Assembly (NCBI GenBank): GCA_964449465.1
Contig: CAYVBK010000024.1
Location: 13,243 to 77,242 of the forward strand
Length of the DNA: 64,000 nt
Reading direction: 5' to 3'
From: CAYRXM01 sp964449465
GTDB taxonomy: Bacteria > Chloroflexota > Anaerolineae > JAFGEY01
Shown here: piece after piece, positions 1-7,949 of the stretch
Numbering within the stretch: the first letter of the stretch is position 1
Layout: the number at the start of each line of letters is the position of its first letter
Translations under genes and position numbers: made by a program
The notes under the pieces: model-generated
What the model was told of the DNA's origin: nothing
Databases searched by the model: none
What the model saw: the letters and a program-made list of their open reading frames with translations, nothing else

Positions 1-615
1 TTCGACGATGGGGCGCAGCACACCTTTGCGGGCGTCGGTGGTGACGAGTATGTGACGGGTCAGGGCGTCTGGCCCAAGCCGTTCAGCGATGGCCTGGCGT
101 ACCAGCAAAAACTGGGCGGTGGTTTCGGCGGTGGTGCCAGACTTGGAAATGACGTTAAAGCAGGTGGTGCGCAGGTCGAACGAGTCGAGCAGTTCGCCCA
201 CCCATTCCGGGTCTACATTGTCCAGGATGAACAGGCGTGCGCCGCCGCGCCGATCGGCCGGAAGCATATTGTGCAAGGCCGGGTTGAGGGCACTGTGGAC
301 AGCCTGGGCGCCCAGCGCCGACCCACCAATGCCCAGCACGACCATGGTGTCGCACCATTGGCGCACCTGCCGCGCCGCCTCCTCAATCTGCCCGATCACC
401 TCATCCTGGTAGGGCAGATCCATCCAGGCCAGCCATTCGCCAATGGGGTTTTGACGGCGTTTATCGGCCAGGGCTTGCTGCGCCACCGTGATGCGGGGCT
501 GCAAGGCGGCGATCTCGGACTGTCCAATCCCTCGCGGCCCGACCACATCGCCGATCATATTGTTGATGTCCAGACGGATTCGCATCGTATTTTGTGCTGA
601 TATATCTTGGAACAT
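1..615 (-). CDS. pgi: Glucose-6-phosphate isomerase, N-terminal part (runs off window)
   Basis: Interconverts glucose-6-phosphate and fructose-6-phosphate in glycolysis. About 205 codons are visible and the 3' end lies outside the window. The family signature NVISKSGTTAET and the upstream glycine motif VLGIGGSALGAQA (phosphosugar-binding SIS fold) are both present. The start at 615 has an AGGAG ribosome binding site eight bases upstream. The same frame stays open upstream without a stop through a DUF123/GIY-YIG domain (616-1059), so either the two are fused or the DUF123 gene lost its stop and pgi starts internally. Sitting next to beta-phosphoglucomutase and a GH65 phosphorylase, it would channel glucose-6-phosphate from disaccharide phosphorolysis into glycolysis. 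The family assignment is firm; the fusion is uncertain. Confidence 0.85.
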   Translation of the reverse strand, partial: MFQDISAQNTMRIRLDINNMIGDVVGPRGIGQSEIAALQPRITVAQQALADKRRQNPIGEWLAWMDLPYQDEVIGQIEEAARQVRQWCDTMVVLGIGGSALGAQAVHSALNPALHNMLPADRRGGARLFILDNVDPEWVGELLDSFDLRTTCFNVISKSGTTAETTAQFLLVRQAIAERLGPDALTRHILVTTDARKGVLRPIVE

Positions 616-1059
616 AAGGTATTCTCCTGTTCTAAATGGCAGAATGGGATAGGGCAGTCGGGTCGGTGGAGCGGCGAAATGGATCAGGTGGCCGGGGCAG
701 CGGCAATCGGATGCGCCCAGACCGGGAATGGGGATGGTTGCATGGGGCAGTTGGGCCAGTGTGCACGCCCATGCACATTCCAGTCTTGTGGCCGATTCGA
801 TGTACCATACCTGTTCCAACACGCCGACGGTCAGCACATGGTCAATGTGCCAGTGCATTTTTTTGTCGCGGCGGCAGTGTCGCGACAGCCTGGCCCGCAA
901 TCCGCCAGGGCCCAACGCGCTGCCCACATAGGCATACCATCCGGCCGGCAGATTGCAGACGCCGAACCGACCGATGGTCAGGTGGGTTGCTTGCTCCAGC
1001 CTGATACCCAATACATAGGCGCCGGGTGCGGCGGGCCAGTGCAGGTCTACAGGGTTCAT
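616..1059 (-). CDS. DUF123 / GIY-YIG (Uri-type) nuclease-family domain, in frame with pgi
   Basis: About 148 codons from an ATG at 1059. Near the start GAYVLGIRL is followed by LPAGWYAYVGSALG and GGLRARLSRHCR, the GIY-YIG-like core of the DUF123 (COG1833) family. The domain ends with SDCRCPGHLIHF, the conserved Cys-rich tail of that family. Homologues are usually stand-alone proteins of about 130-150 residues with uncertain DNA-related function. There is no stop codon between this domain and the Met of pgi, only a ten-residue bridge containing the pgi ribosome binding site. No strong Shine-Dalgarno precedes 1059, though an AT-rich stretch does. Domain assignment is good; the function is unproven. 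Confidence 0.7.
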
Positions 1060-1119
1060 TGTGTCTTATTCTAACACAAGCCGGTTATCCAGGCAAACTC
1101 TGGCAGGGCCTGACCCCAT

Positions 1120-1144
1120 GTTGGTTGAGCCTGTCGAAACCAAC
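1120..1144. repeat. Short intergenic palindrome (GTTGGTT...AACCAAC)
   Basis: Seven-base inverted arms GTTGGTT/AACCAAC enclose the core GAGCCTGTCGA between pgmB and the DUF123 gene. A near-identical copy with the core GAGCCTGTCGG lies at 48861-48885, so this is a dispersed repeat rather than a gene-specific terminator. Confidence 0.5.
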
Positions 1145-1152
1145 ACACTTGC

Positions 1153-1857
1153 TCAACCTGCGTTGGCCCCAACAGTGAAATGCCCCCGGTTGTGCCGCGA
1201 CAGGCCGGCCAATACGTTGGCCCAGCGAACGCCATCCAGGTCGGGCAGCACCAGATGCGCCGCTCCGACGCGATCGGCCGGCCCCAGACCGACCACCCAC
1301 ATGCCGCCGGCCAGGGCTGCTTCTACGCCCGATGCGGCATCTTCAAACACCACGCACTGCGCCGGCGGCAGGCCGAGTTGCGCTGCGGCATGCAGAAACA
1401 GGTCGGGCGCGGGTTTGTGCCTGTCTACGCTATAGCCGTCCGAGAGGGCATCAATACGCTCGGCGATGCTCAGCCGGTCAATGACGGTGCGGGCGTTTTT
1501 GCTCACCGAGCCGATGGCGATGCGGATGTTGTTAGCCCGCAGCTCATCAAGCAGGGCCAGGGCGCCGGGCAGCAGGTTGGCCGGCGTGACGCCCTCGATC
1601 AATTCCTGGTAATAGTGGTTTTTGCGCGCCATCATCTCTTGAATCTGCGCTTCGCCGACCGGACGGTGGCCCAATATGCGCAGCAGCGAGTCACGCCGCG
1701 AGAGGCCGCGCAGAGCTTCGTTGGCCTGTCGGTCAAAAGGAATGCCTTCTTCATCGGCCAGCCGCTGCCAGCCCAAATAGTGAAATTCAGACGTGTCGGT
1801 GAGGACACCGTCCAGGTCAAAAATAACGCCCAAGATGGGCAGGGATGTGATGGACAT
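1153..1857 (-). CDS. pgmB: Beta-phosphoglucomutase (HAD superfamily)
   Basis: Converts beta-glucose-1-phosphate to glucose-6-phosphate. At 234 residues it has the usual length. HAD motif I is GVIFDLDGVLTDT near residues 10-22 (nucleophile and acid Asp), followed by the cap domain with WQRLADEEGIPF and RGLSRRDSL. Motif II is AIGSVSKNA, the Lys is in the DRHKPAPDLFL segment, and the final acidic motif is VVFEDAASGVEAA. It lies 27 bases downstream of the GH65 phosphorylase on the same strand, and the two enzymes form the standard disaccharide phosphorolysis pair: the phosphorylase releases beta-Glc-1-P and this mutase feeds it to glycolysis. Confidence 0.92.
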   Translation of the reverse strand: MSITSLPILGVIFDLDGVLTDTSEFHYLGWQRLADEEGIPFDRQANEALRGLSRRDSLLRILGHRPVGEAQIQEMMARKNHYYQELIEGVTPANLLPGALALLDELRANNIRIAIGSVSKNARTVIDRLSIAERIDALSDGYSVDRHKPAPDLFLHAAAQLGLPPAQCVVFEDAASGVEAALAGGMWVVGLGPADRVGAAHLVLPDLDGVRWANVLAGLSRHNRGHFTVGANAG

Positions 1858-1884
1858 CAGGTTTTTCCTTTACATAGAGCAGCG

Positions 1885-4059
1885 TTATACTCGCAAATCG
1901 AATTCGTGCCATTGCCCGCGATATTGCAGGCGAAAGCGCAGGCGCGTCCAGTGGGGCGGCAGGCAGGGTTGAGCGGTCAGACCGGTGTCGGTGATGCGAA
2001 CGCCGCCAAAGCCGAATACGGCCGCCTGCCACACGCCGCCGTCAGAGGCGGCATGGATACCCTCGGCCGTGTTGCCGCGCACATCGTCCAGGTCTACCCG
2101 CGCTGCCCGCATAAAATGGGTATAGGCCTCTTGCGGTCGGTCCAGTTCGCAGGCCAAAATGGCATGGATGGCCGGTCCCAGCGATGAGCCATAGGTATGA
2201 TCGGTGCGTGGCGTGTAATAGGCCCAGTTGGCTTGCAGCGTCTTCAAGTCAAAAGAGGGGCGCAGCAGATACAGCAGCATCAGCACGTCGGCTTGCTTGA
2301 GAGCCTGGCAATGGTTGGCCCCCTCGATACCCAGAATGGCCTGAATGGAGCGGGCGCGTGGTTCGTAATCCTGGAGGTTGATGTCATCGAGCCGGAAAAA
2401 GCCTTCAAATTGCTCGATCAGTCCACTTTCAGCATCGTAAAAGAATGTCATTTTGTCGCAAATATCTTGCCAGAGAGTCAACCGCTCTTGGGTCAGGCCG
2501 AGTTGTTGTCGGAGGTCGGCGGCACGATGGGGGGCCACGCGGCGTAGCCAGTCCCATACCCGCATGGCTGTTTGGAGGTGCCATTGGGCCATACGGTTGG
2601 TAAAGGCATTGTTGTTGACGTGTTCGTGATTTTCGTCCGGGCCGATCACGTCGCAAATTTCATAGCGATTGCGGTCAGCGTGCCATTCGGCGCGGCTGCC
2701 CCAAAACACGGCGGTGTCCAGGATGATCTCGGCGCCATACTGCTGCATCCACTCGTCGTCGCCGCTGATTTTCCAATAGGTGTACACGGCATAGGCCACA
2801 TCGGCGGTGATGTGCAACTCAATGTCGCCGCACCAGATGCGGTGCAACCTTTGGGTGCCCGGTTCTTCGCCCTGCGGACCGGGCACCCAGCGCGGGGTCA
2901 CTTCGTCGCCGCTGTCGGCACTTTCCCAAGAAAACATGGCCCCTTGATAGCCGTTGGCTTGAGCTTTGCGGCGGGCGCCGGGCAGGGTGTGGTAGCGATA
3001 GGTGAGCAGGTTGCGCGCCAGCGCCGGTTGGGTCCAGGTGAATAGTGGCATGGCAAAAATTTCCGTGTCCCAAAATACGTGGCCGCGATAGCCCGGCCCC
3101 GACAGGGTTTTGGCCGGGATGCTGGCTCGTTCGTCGTGGCGGGGGGCAGCGATGAGCAGTTGAAAGAGGCTGTGGCGCACGGCGATCTGGGCGGCGTCAT
3201 CGCCCTCGATCAGCACGTCGCTGGCCTGCCAGGTCTCTTGCCAGGCAGATTGATGGGCGGCCAGGATTTCCTCGCGGGGGGGCAGGGCGGTCAGTTTGTC
3301 TTGTGCTGCCTGTGCCGGCCGGTCGGTCTCGCGAGAGGTATAGAGGGTGACAAACTTGTCCAGGGTGACGGTCTCGTGCCGGTCGGCGCGGAAAGTGAGG
3401 GCCAGGGTGGGGCAGGCGGGGCAGTTCATTGGCTGGATCGCGCAGTTGTCGCCGCCTTGGGCTTGCAGGCCGACGGCCATGCCCAACTCGATGCGAGAAT
3501 GACGGGTGCGGGCGTGCAGCCAGGCCAGATGCGGCGTGGCGTCCTGATCAAGGGGCTGCCAGTGCAAGACGCCCATGTTGTCGGCGCAGGCGAGCAACCC
3601 GGCTTGTGCTTCGATCTCGGCCGGGCCATCCAGCGGGGTGATCTGGCAACGCACCAGCAGCACGTGCGGGTCGGACAAGCTGGCAAATCGCTCCAAGGCA
3701 ATGTCTACCGTCTGCCCGGCCGGGCTGCGCCAACGCACTTGTCGGCTGAGGATGCCGGTTTGCAGGTCGAGTTGACGCTGATAGCTCAACACCTCGCCGC
3801 GATCCAGGCGAAATCGTTCACTGTTGACCCAGATGTTCAGGGCGGTCCAGTCGGGGGCGTTTGCCAGCTCGGTGTAGACGACAGGCACATCATCGTATAC
3901 GCCGTGGATCAGGGTCATCGGCCAGGCGTCGGGGTGGCCTTCTTCAAAGGTGCCGCGCGTGCCGACATAGCCGTTGCCGATGGTGAAAACGGTTTCCTGC
4001 GCATGCATGCGAGCAGGATCGAATGTTTGTTCGCTGACCAGCCAGTTTTTCTTGTCCAT
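1885..4059 (-). CDS. Glycoside hydrolase family 65 disaccharide phosphorylase
   Basis: About 724 residues, the normal length for inverting GH65 phosphorylases (maltose, trehalose, kojibiose, nigerose). The N-terminal beta-sandwich begins with TFDPARMHAQETVFTIGNGY, the family's entry motif. The (alpha/alpha)6 barrel contains GHVFWDTEIF and the catalytic motif DVIGPDENHEHVNNNAFTN, with the general-acid Glu near residue 476. The C-terminus DTGLTAQPCLPPHWTRLRF is the usual GH65 C domain. The start at 4059 is preferred because GAAAG lies just upstream, whereas an in-frame ATG at 4074 has no ribosome binding site. Adjacent pgmB implies a beta-Glc-1-P-producing inverting phosphorylase. The substrate cannot be read from sequence alone. 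It is predicted cytoplasmic, with no signal peptide. Confidence 0.9.
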   Translation of the reverse strand: MDKKNWLVSEQTFDPARMHAQETVFTIGNGYVGTRGTFEEGHPDAWPMTLIHGVYDDVPVVYTELANAPDWTALNIWVNSERFRLDRGEVLSYQRQLDLQTGILSRQVRWRSPAGQTVDIALERFASLSDPHVLLVRCQITPLDGPAEIEAQAGLLACADNMGVLHWQPLDQDATPHLAWLHARTRHSRIELGMAVGLQAQGGDNCAIQPMNCPACPTLALTFRADRHETVTLDKFVTLYTSRETDRPAQAAQDKLTALPPREEILAAHQSAWQETWQASDVLIEGDDAAQIAVRHSLFQLLIAAPRHDERASIPAKTLSGPGYRGHVFWDTEIFAMPLFTWTQPALARNLLTYRYHTLPGARRKAQANGYQGAMFSWESADSGDEVTPRWVPGPQGEEPGTQRLHRIWCGDIELHITADVAYAVYTYWKISGDDEWMQQYGAEIILDTAVFWGSRAEWHADRNRYEICDVIGPDENHEHVNNNAFTNRMAQWHLQTAMRVWDWLRRVAPHRAADLRQQLGLTQERLTLWQDICDKMTFFYDAESGLIEQFEGFFRLDDINLQDYEPRARSIQAILGIEGANHCQALKQADVLMLLYLLRPSFDLKTLQANWAYYTPRTDHTYGSSLGPAIHAILACELDRPQEAYTHFMRAARVDLDDVRGNTAEGIHAASDGGVWQAAVFGFGGVRITDTGLTAQPCLPPHWTRLRFRLQYRGQWHEFDLRV

Positions 4060-4160
4060 AACGCTTTCTTTCATTGCGAGAATTGGGGTTTGATGATAAA
4101 ATGATCGGGTTTTGCAAGATATTTTAGTCAGTTTTGATGATCTGGCAACCTGGAGGGAAT

Positions 4161-4733
4161 ATGTCGCTCACGGCATTGGTGCCCATCGCCGACGGCAGCG
4201 AAGAGATCGAGGCCGTTGGCATCATTGATGTACTGCGGCGAGCCGGCGTCGAGGTGACGGTGGCTTCGGTGGAAGAGCGGGTACAGGTGACGGCCTCGCG
4301 ACGCACCGGCCTGGTCGCCGACTGCTTGCTGGCCGACTGCGCCGACCGAATGTTTGATCTGATTGCTCTGCCGGGCGGTATGCCGGGGGCCGAGCATCTA
4401 CGCGACTCGGCATTGCTGACCGGAATGCTCAAGGCGCAGCAGGCCGCCGGGCGGTGGTATGCGGCCATCTGTGCCGCGCCGGTGGTGGTGCTGCAACATC
4501 ACGGCCTGCTGGCCGGGCGGCGGGCTACCTGTCACCCCAGCGTGGCCGGGCAACTGGCTCAGGCCGAGGCGGTAGAGCAGCGCGTGGTGGTAGACGGCCA
4601 TTGTATCACCAGCCGCGCCCCTGGTACGGCCATCGAGTTTGCCTTGAGCCTGGTGCAGGCTCTGTGCGGCGAGGCGATGGCCCAAGATGTGGCCCGGCAC
4701 ATGTTGGTTTCTTGGTTTTTTTGTAAAAATTGA
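4161..4733 (+). CDS. DJ-1/PfpI (ThiJ) family protein
   Basis: A 190-residue class I glutamine-amidotransferase-like fold. The start at 4161 is placed behind TGGAGGGAAT, although an in-frame ATG lies upstream at 4134. The protein follows the human DJ-1 pattern closely: GSEEIEAVG with Glu17, and AAICAAPVVVL with the reactive Cys104 on the nucleophile elbow. DJ-1 relatives act as redox sensors, glyoxalases or deglycases; which applies here cannot be decided. It is divergent from the GH65 gene and nine bases upstream of the PIG-L deacetylase, so the two probably share a transcript. Confidence 0.85.
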   Translation: MSLTALVPIADGSEEIEAVGIIDVLRRAGVEVTVASVEERVQVTASRRTGLVADCLLADCADRMFDLIALPGGMPGAEHLRDSALLTGMLKAQQAAGRWYAAICAAPVVVLQHHGLLAGRRATCHPSVAGQLAQAEAVEQRVVVDGHCITSRAPGTAIEFALSLVQALCGEAMAQDVARHMLVSWFFCKN

Positions 4734-4742
4734 GGAGAAAGA

Positions 4743-5486
4743 ATGACACAATACGTTGAACCAGAACCGCCCAAGAGGGCTTTGGTCATTGCCGCGCACC
4801 CCGATGACATCGAGTATACCATTGCTGCCACCATCGCCAAATGGGTGCGCGCCGGTACGCGGGTGCGCTATGTGCTGGTGACAAGCGGCGACGCCGGCAC
4901 GCATCAGTTGGGTGTGACCCGCGAAGAGATGACCCGCATCCGCGAGGCCGAGCAGTTGGCTGCTGCCCGGGTGGTGGGTGTGGAAGAGGTGGTCTTTTTG
5001 CGTTATCCTGATTGTATGGTGCAGCCTACGCTGGAACTGCGCGGCGAACTGGTGCGCGAGATTCGCCGCTTCAAGCCCGACGCCGCCGTGTGTTTTGACC
5101 CGACCCGCCTGTTTGTGGGCGGGCGTTATGTCAATCATCCCGATCATCGGGCGGTGGGGCAGGCGGCGGTAGATGCCATCTCGCCGACGGCAGCCATGCC
5201 GCTGGCTTTTTCCGAGCAGTTGGCCGAAGGGCTAGAGCCGCACCGCGTCCGCCAGATTTGGGTGGCCAACCCCACTCACCCGGACACGTGGGTGGATGTC
5301 TCGAAGACCATTGATCTCAAGGCGCAGGCTTTGAGCCAGCATGCCAGTCAGTTGGTACCGGGACGAGATTATGTGGGCATGGTGCGGCAGTGGGCTGCCG
5401 ATACAGCGGCAGCGGCAGCAACAGCGGGCGCGGCGGTGAATATGGCCTATGCCGATGCCTTTATGCGCATGGTGCGGCCCGGCTAG
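4743..5486 (+). CDS. PIG-L / LmbE family deacetylase
   Basis: A 247-residue zinc-dependent N-acetylglucosaminyl-type deacetylase. The metal motif AHPDD is at residues 18-22 and the second ligand block NHPDHRAVG is near residues 131-139, both typical of LmbE/MshB/BshB enzymes. Start ATG follows TTGAGGAGAAAGA. Family members deacetylate GlcNAc-linked substrates such as low-molecular-weight thiol precursors, antibiotics or GPI intermediates. No bacillithiol- or mycothiol-specific partner gene is visible, so the substrate is unknown. Probably co-transcribed with the DJ-1 gene. Confidence 0.88.
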   Translation: MTQYVEPEPPKRALVIAAHPDDIEYTIAATIAKWVRAGTRVRYVLVTSGDAGTHQLGVTREEMTRIREAEQLAAARVVGVEEVVFLRYPDCMVQPTLELRGELVREIRRFKPDAAVCFDPTRLFVGGRYVNHPDHRAVGQAAVDAISPTAAMPLAFSEQLAEGLEPHRVRQIWVANPTHPDTWVDVSKTIDLKAQALSQHASQLVPGRDYVGMVRQWAADTAAAAATAGAAVNMAYADAFMRMVRPG

Positions 5487-5536
5487 CATCAGGTTGGCAA
5501 AGGGGCGAGGCCAAAGCGTCGGGCTGAGAAAGAAAG

Positions 5537-5554
5537 GCGAGGCTAAAGCCTCGC
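5537..5554. repeat. Intergenic hairpin GCGAGGC/GCCTCGC
   Basis: A seven-base stem with a TAAA loop lies between the PIG-L gene and the GH2 gene, after a related GGGGCGAGGCCAAAGC copy at about 5503. There is no T-tract, so it looks like a REP-type element rather than an intrinsic terminator. Confidence 0.4.
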
Positions 5555-5612
5555 GCTGACTCGAGCGCGTCTTGTGAATGAGCATCTGTGGCTCAGATTG
5601 TGAGGAGATGAG

Positions 5613-7940
5613 ATGATGGAACAGATCAAAAGTTTGTGCGGCTTGTGGCGATTTCAGCCCGATCTGACCGATGAAGGTGAGGCGCAAGGATATTTTCGTC
5701 TCGACCATGATGCTCGTCGCTGGCGCGAGGTGACGCTGCCGGCCTCGTTTGAGGCTTGCATGCCGGCTCTGGACACCTATGAGGGTGTGGGGTGGTTTCG
5801 CCGCCTTGTTGACGTGCCGGCCGACTGGCAGGGGCGGCGGGTGTCACTGCGCTTTCAGGGCGTCAACGACCGCGCTTCGGTGTGGGTCAACGGCGTTCAT
5901 CTGGGCGATCACGAGGGTGGCTTTTTGCCGTTCGAGTGGGATGTGCAAGACCTGCTGCGTTGGGGCCAGGATAACCTGGTGGTTGTCTGTGCCGACAATC
6001 GCCGCCGGCCGGGCGATGTGCCGGGCTTGCAGCGTGGCTGGCGCGGTTGGGGCGGCATCTTGCGCGAGGTAGAGTTGGTGGCGACCGATCTGCTTTACCT
6101 GGAGCATGTGCGCATGGTGGCCGAGCCGGTTGACCAGGGAGGGCGGCTGGTGGCCCAGGTGCAGGTTAAAAATGGGCGACCGCAGGTCGCCGCAGTGCAG
6201 CTCCAGGTTCGATTGATGATGCAAGATGAAATTCTGACTTGTTTGACATCCGAAGCCCGGGCCTGCCCATCCGGCGAGAGCCTGTCTTTGACTGTGGATG
6301 GCCTGGTTGAGAATATCAAACTCTGGTCGCCGGAGCAGCCCAACCTGTATACGGCGCAGGTGGAATTGTGGACCGGTGGCAATCTGGCCGACGCGCAGAG
6401 CATCCGGGTGGGGTTTCGGCGCATCGAGGCGCGCGAGGGCGGGCTGTATCTCAACGGTAGCCGGCTTTTTTTGACCGGTTTTAATCGTCACGAGGACTTG
6501 CCGCGCACGGCTATGTGTCCCGACCCAGACATTGTGCGCCGTGACCTGGCAGACATCAAAGAGGCGGGCGCCAATTTCGTCCGTTTGTGCCATTATCCCC
6601 ATCACCCGGCCGAGTTGGATATGTGCGACGAGGTGGGGCTGTTGGCGATGGGCGAAATTCCGCTGTACTGGTGGGATGGTCTGGCCGAAGGTCAGGTGGA
6701 CTGCGCTCGCAAGCTCGATGCGGCAAAACAACAGTTGGCAGCCATGATCCGCCGCGACGCCAACCATCCGTCGGTGATCATGTGGTCGGTCAGCAACGAG
6801 ACCGATGAGGAGCGTCCAGAGGTGGCCGCGGGCAATGCCGAACTGGTGCGGCTGGCTCAACAACTCGACTCTACCCGCCTGGCCGTGCATGTGAGCAATC
6901 ACTGGCAAGGCGAGTCGCGCTTTGAGGCCGACGATGTGATCTGCGTCAATGCGTACCCCGGCCTGGAGCGGCGCAGTCGTCAACCCGATGCCGACCTGTC
7001 GCTCCTGGCGCAGTTTTGGCGCACAGAACTGGGTAAACTGCACGAAAAATATCCCCCAAAGCCGATTCTGGTCTCTGAATTTGGGTCCATATCGTTGCCG
7101 GGCGTGTGGGGCGGCGTGTTGGGCGAGGACACACAGGCCGAGATTTTGGCCGGCGAGTTTGCTGGTATGGACGCGCCATACGTCTGTGGGGCGACGGTGT
7201 GGTGTTGGGCCGACCATCCCTGGCCGCCAGCGACGTTTGATTTTTGTGGGCGGCTGGCCATCAGCCCGTATGGTGTGATGACTCGCGACCGGCGCAAACT
7301 GCGGGCCTATTGGACGGTTCGACAGATGTTTCGAGAGCGGCAGGGTGTGGTCGAGCCGCCGTTGCCCTCGGCCCTGCGTGAAAGCGCGGCCGGCTATCCG
7401 GTGGTGATGATCTGCCCGCACCTGCGCGATATTCCCCAGGTGCCGTTCCCGCCGGGTTTTGGCATCCGCCCGATGCGCCTGGATGAGGGCGGCTTGTGGA
7501 CGGATATTGAGCGCGATGCCGAGCCGTTTTTCAGCATCGGCGAGGATGTGTTTGAGCGCGAGTTTGGCCATGATCCGCAGAGCATTTTGCATCGCTGCTA
7601 TATCGTTACCGACGAGCGCGGATTGGGCGTCGGCACGATCAGCGCGTGGTACAATCGCGATTTCAAGGGGCAGGATTATGGGCGCATTCATTGGGTGGCC
7701 GTGCGGCGGGGCTGTTGGGGCAAGGGGCTGGGCAAGGCTGAACTGTCGTTTGCCATGAACCAACTGGCGCAATGGCACGAGCGGGCTTATCTGGACACGC
7801 AGACCCGGCGCATTCCGGCGATCAAGATGTATCTGGAGTTTGGCTTTGTGCCAGACCTGGAGCCGCCGGGCGCGGTGGAGGCCTGGCGTAGCGTATTGGC
7901 CGAGCTCAAGCACCCGGTGTTGGTCGAGATGCTCAGTTAG
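5613..7940 (+). CDS. GH2 glycosidase (beta-galactosidase/glucuronidase type) fused to a C-terminal GNAT acetyltransferase
   Basis: 775 residues. The first ~570 are a GH2 enzyme: sugar-binding jelly roll (VNDRASVWVNGVHLGDHEGG, ~82-103), Ig-like middle domain (~160-270) and a TIM barrel. The acid/base is Asn395-Glu396 in MWSVSNETDEE and the nucleophile is Glu489 in ILVSEFGSIS. After a short linker, residues ~617-750 form a GNAT domain: IRPMRLDEGG, then WVAVRRGCWGKGLGKAELSFA (acetyl-CoA pyrophosphate loop, ~695-713) and IKMYLEFGFVPDLE. No signal peptide is visible, so it is cytoplasmic. It may deglycosylate and acetylate, or the GNAT part may act on a liberated amine; this is speculative. RBS GAGGAG precedes two adjacent ATGs (5613 and 5616). 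Confidence 0.88.
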   Translation: MMEQIKSLCGLWRFQPDLTDEGEAQGYFRLDHDARRWREVTLPASFEACMPALDTYEGVGWFRRLVDVPADWQGRRVSLRFQGVNDRASVWVNGVHLGDHEGGFLPFEWDVQDLLRWGQDNLVVVCADNRRRPGDVPGLQRGWRGWGGILREVELVATDLLYLEHVRMVAEPVDQGGRLVAQVQVKNGRPQVAAVQLQVRLMMQDEILTCLTSEARACPSGESLSLTVDGLVENIKLWSPEQPNLYTAQVELWTGGNLADAQSIRVGFRRIEAREGGLYLNGSRLFLTGFNRHEDLPRTAMCPDPDIVRRDLADIKEAGANFVRLCHYPHHPAELDMCDEVGLLAMGEIPLYWWDGLAEGQVDCARKLDAAKQQLAAMIRRDANHPSVIMWSVSNETDEERPEVAAGNAELVRLAQQLDSTRLAVHVSNHWQGESRFEADDVICVNAYPGLERRSRQPDADLSLLAQFWRTELGKLHEKYPPKPILVSEFGSISLPGVWGGVLGEDTQAEILAGEFAGMDAPYVCGATVWCWADHPWPPATFDFCGRLAISPYGVMTRDRRKLRAYWTVRQMFRERQGVVEPPLPSALRESAAGYPVVMICPHLRDIPQVPFPPGFGIRPMRLDEGGLWTDIERDAEPFFSIGEDVFEREFGHDPQSILHRCYIVTDERGLGVGTISAWYNRDFKGQDYGRIHWVAVRRGCWGKGLGKAELSFAMNQLAQWHERAYLDTQTRRIPAIKMYLEFGFVPDLEPPGAVEAWRSVLAELKHPVLVEMLS

Positions 7941-7949
7941 GCAGGCAAG

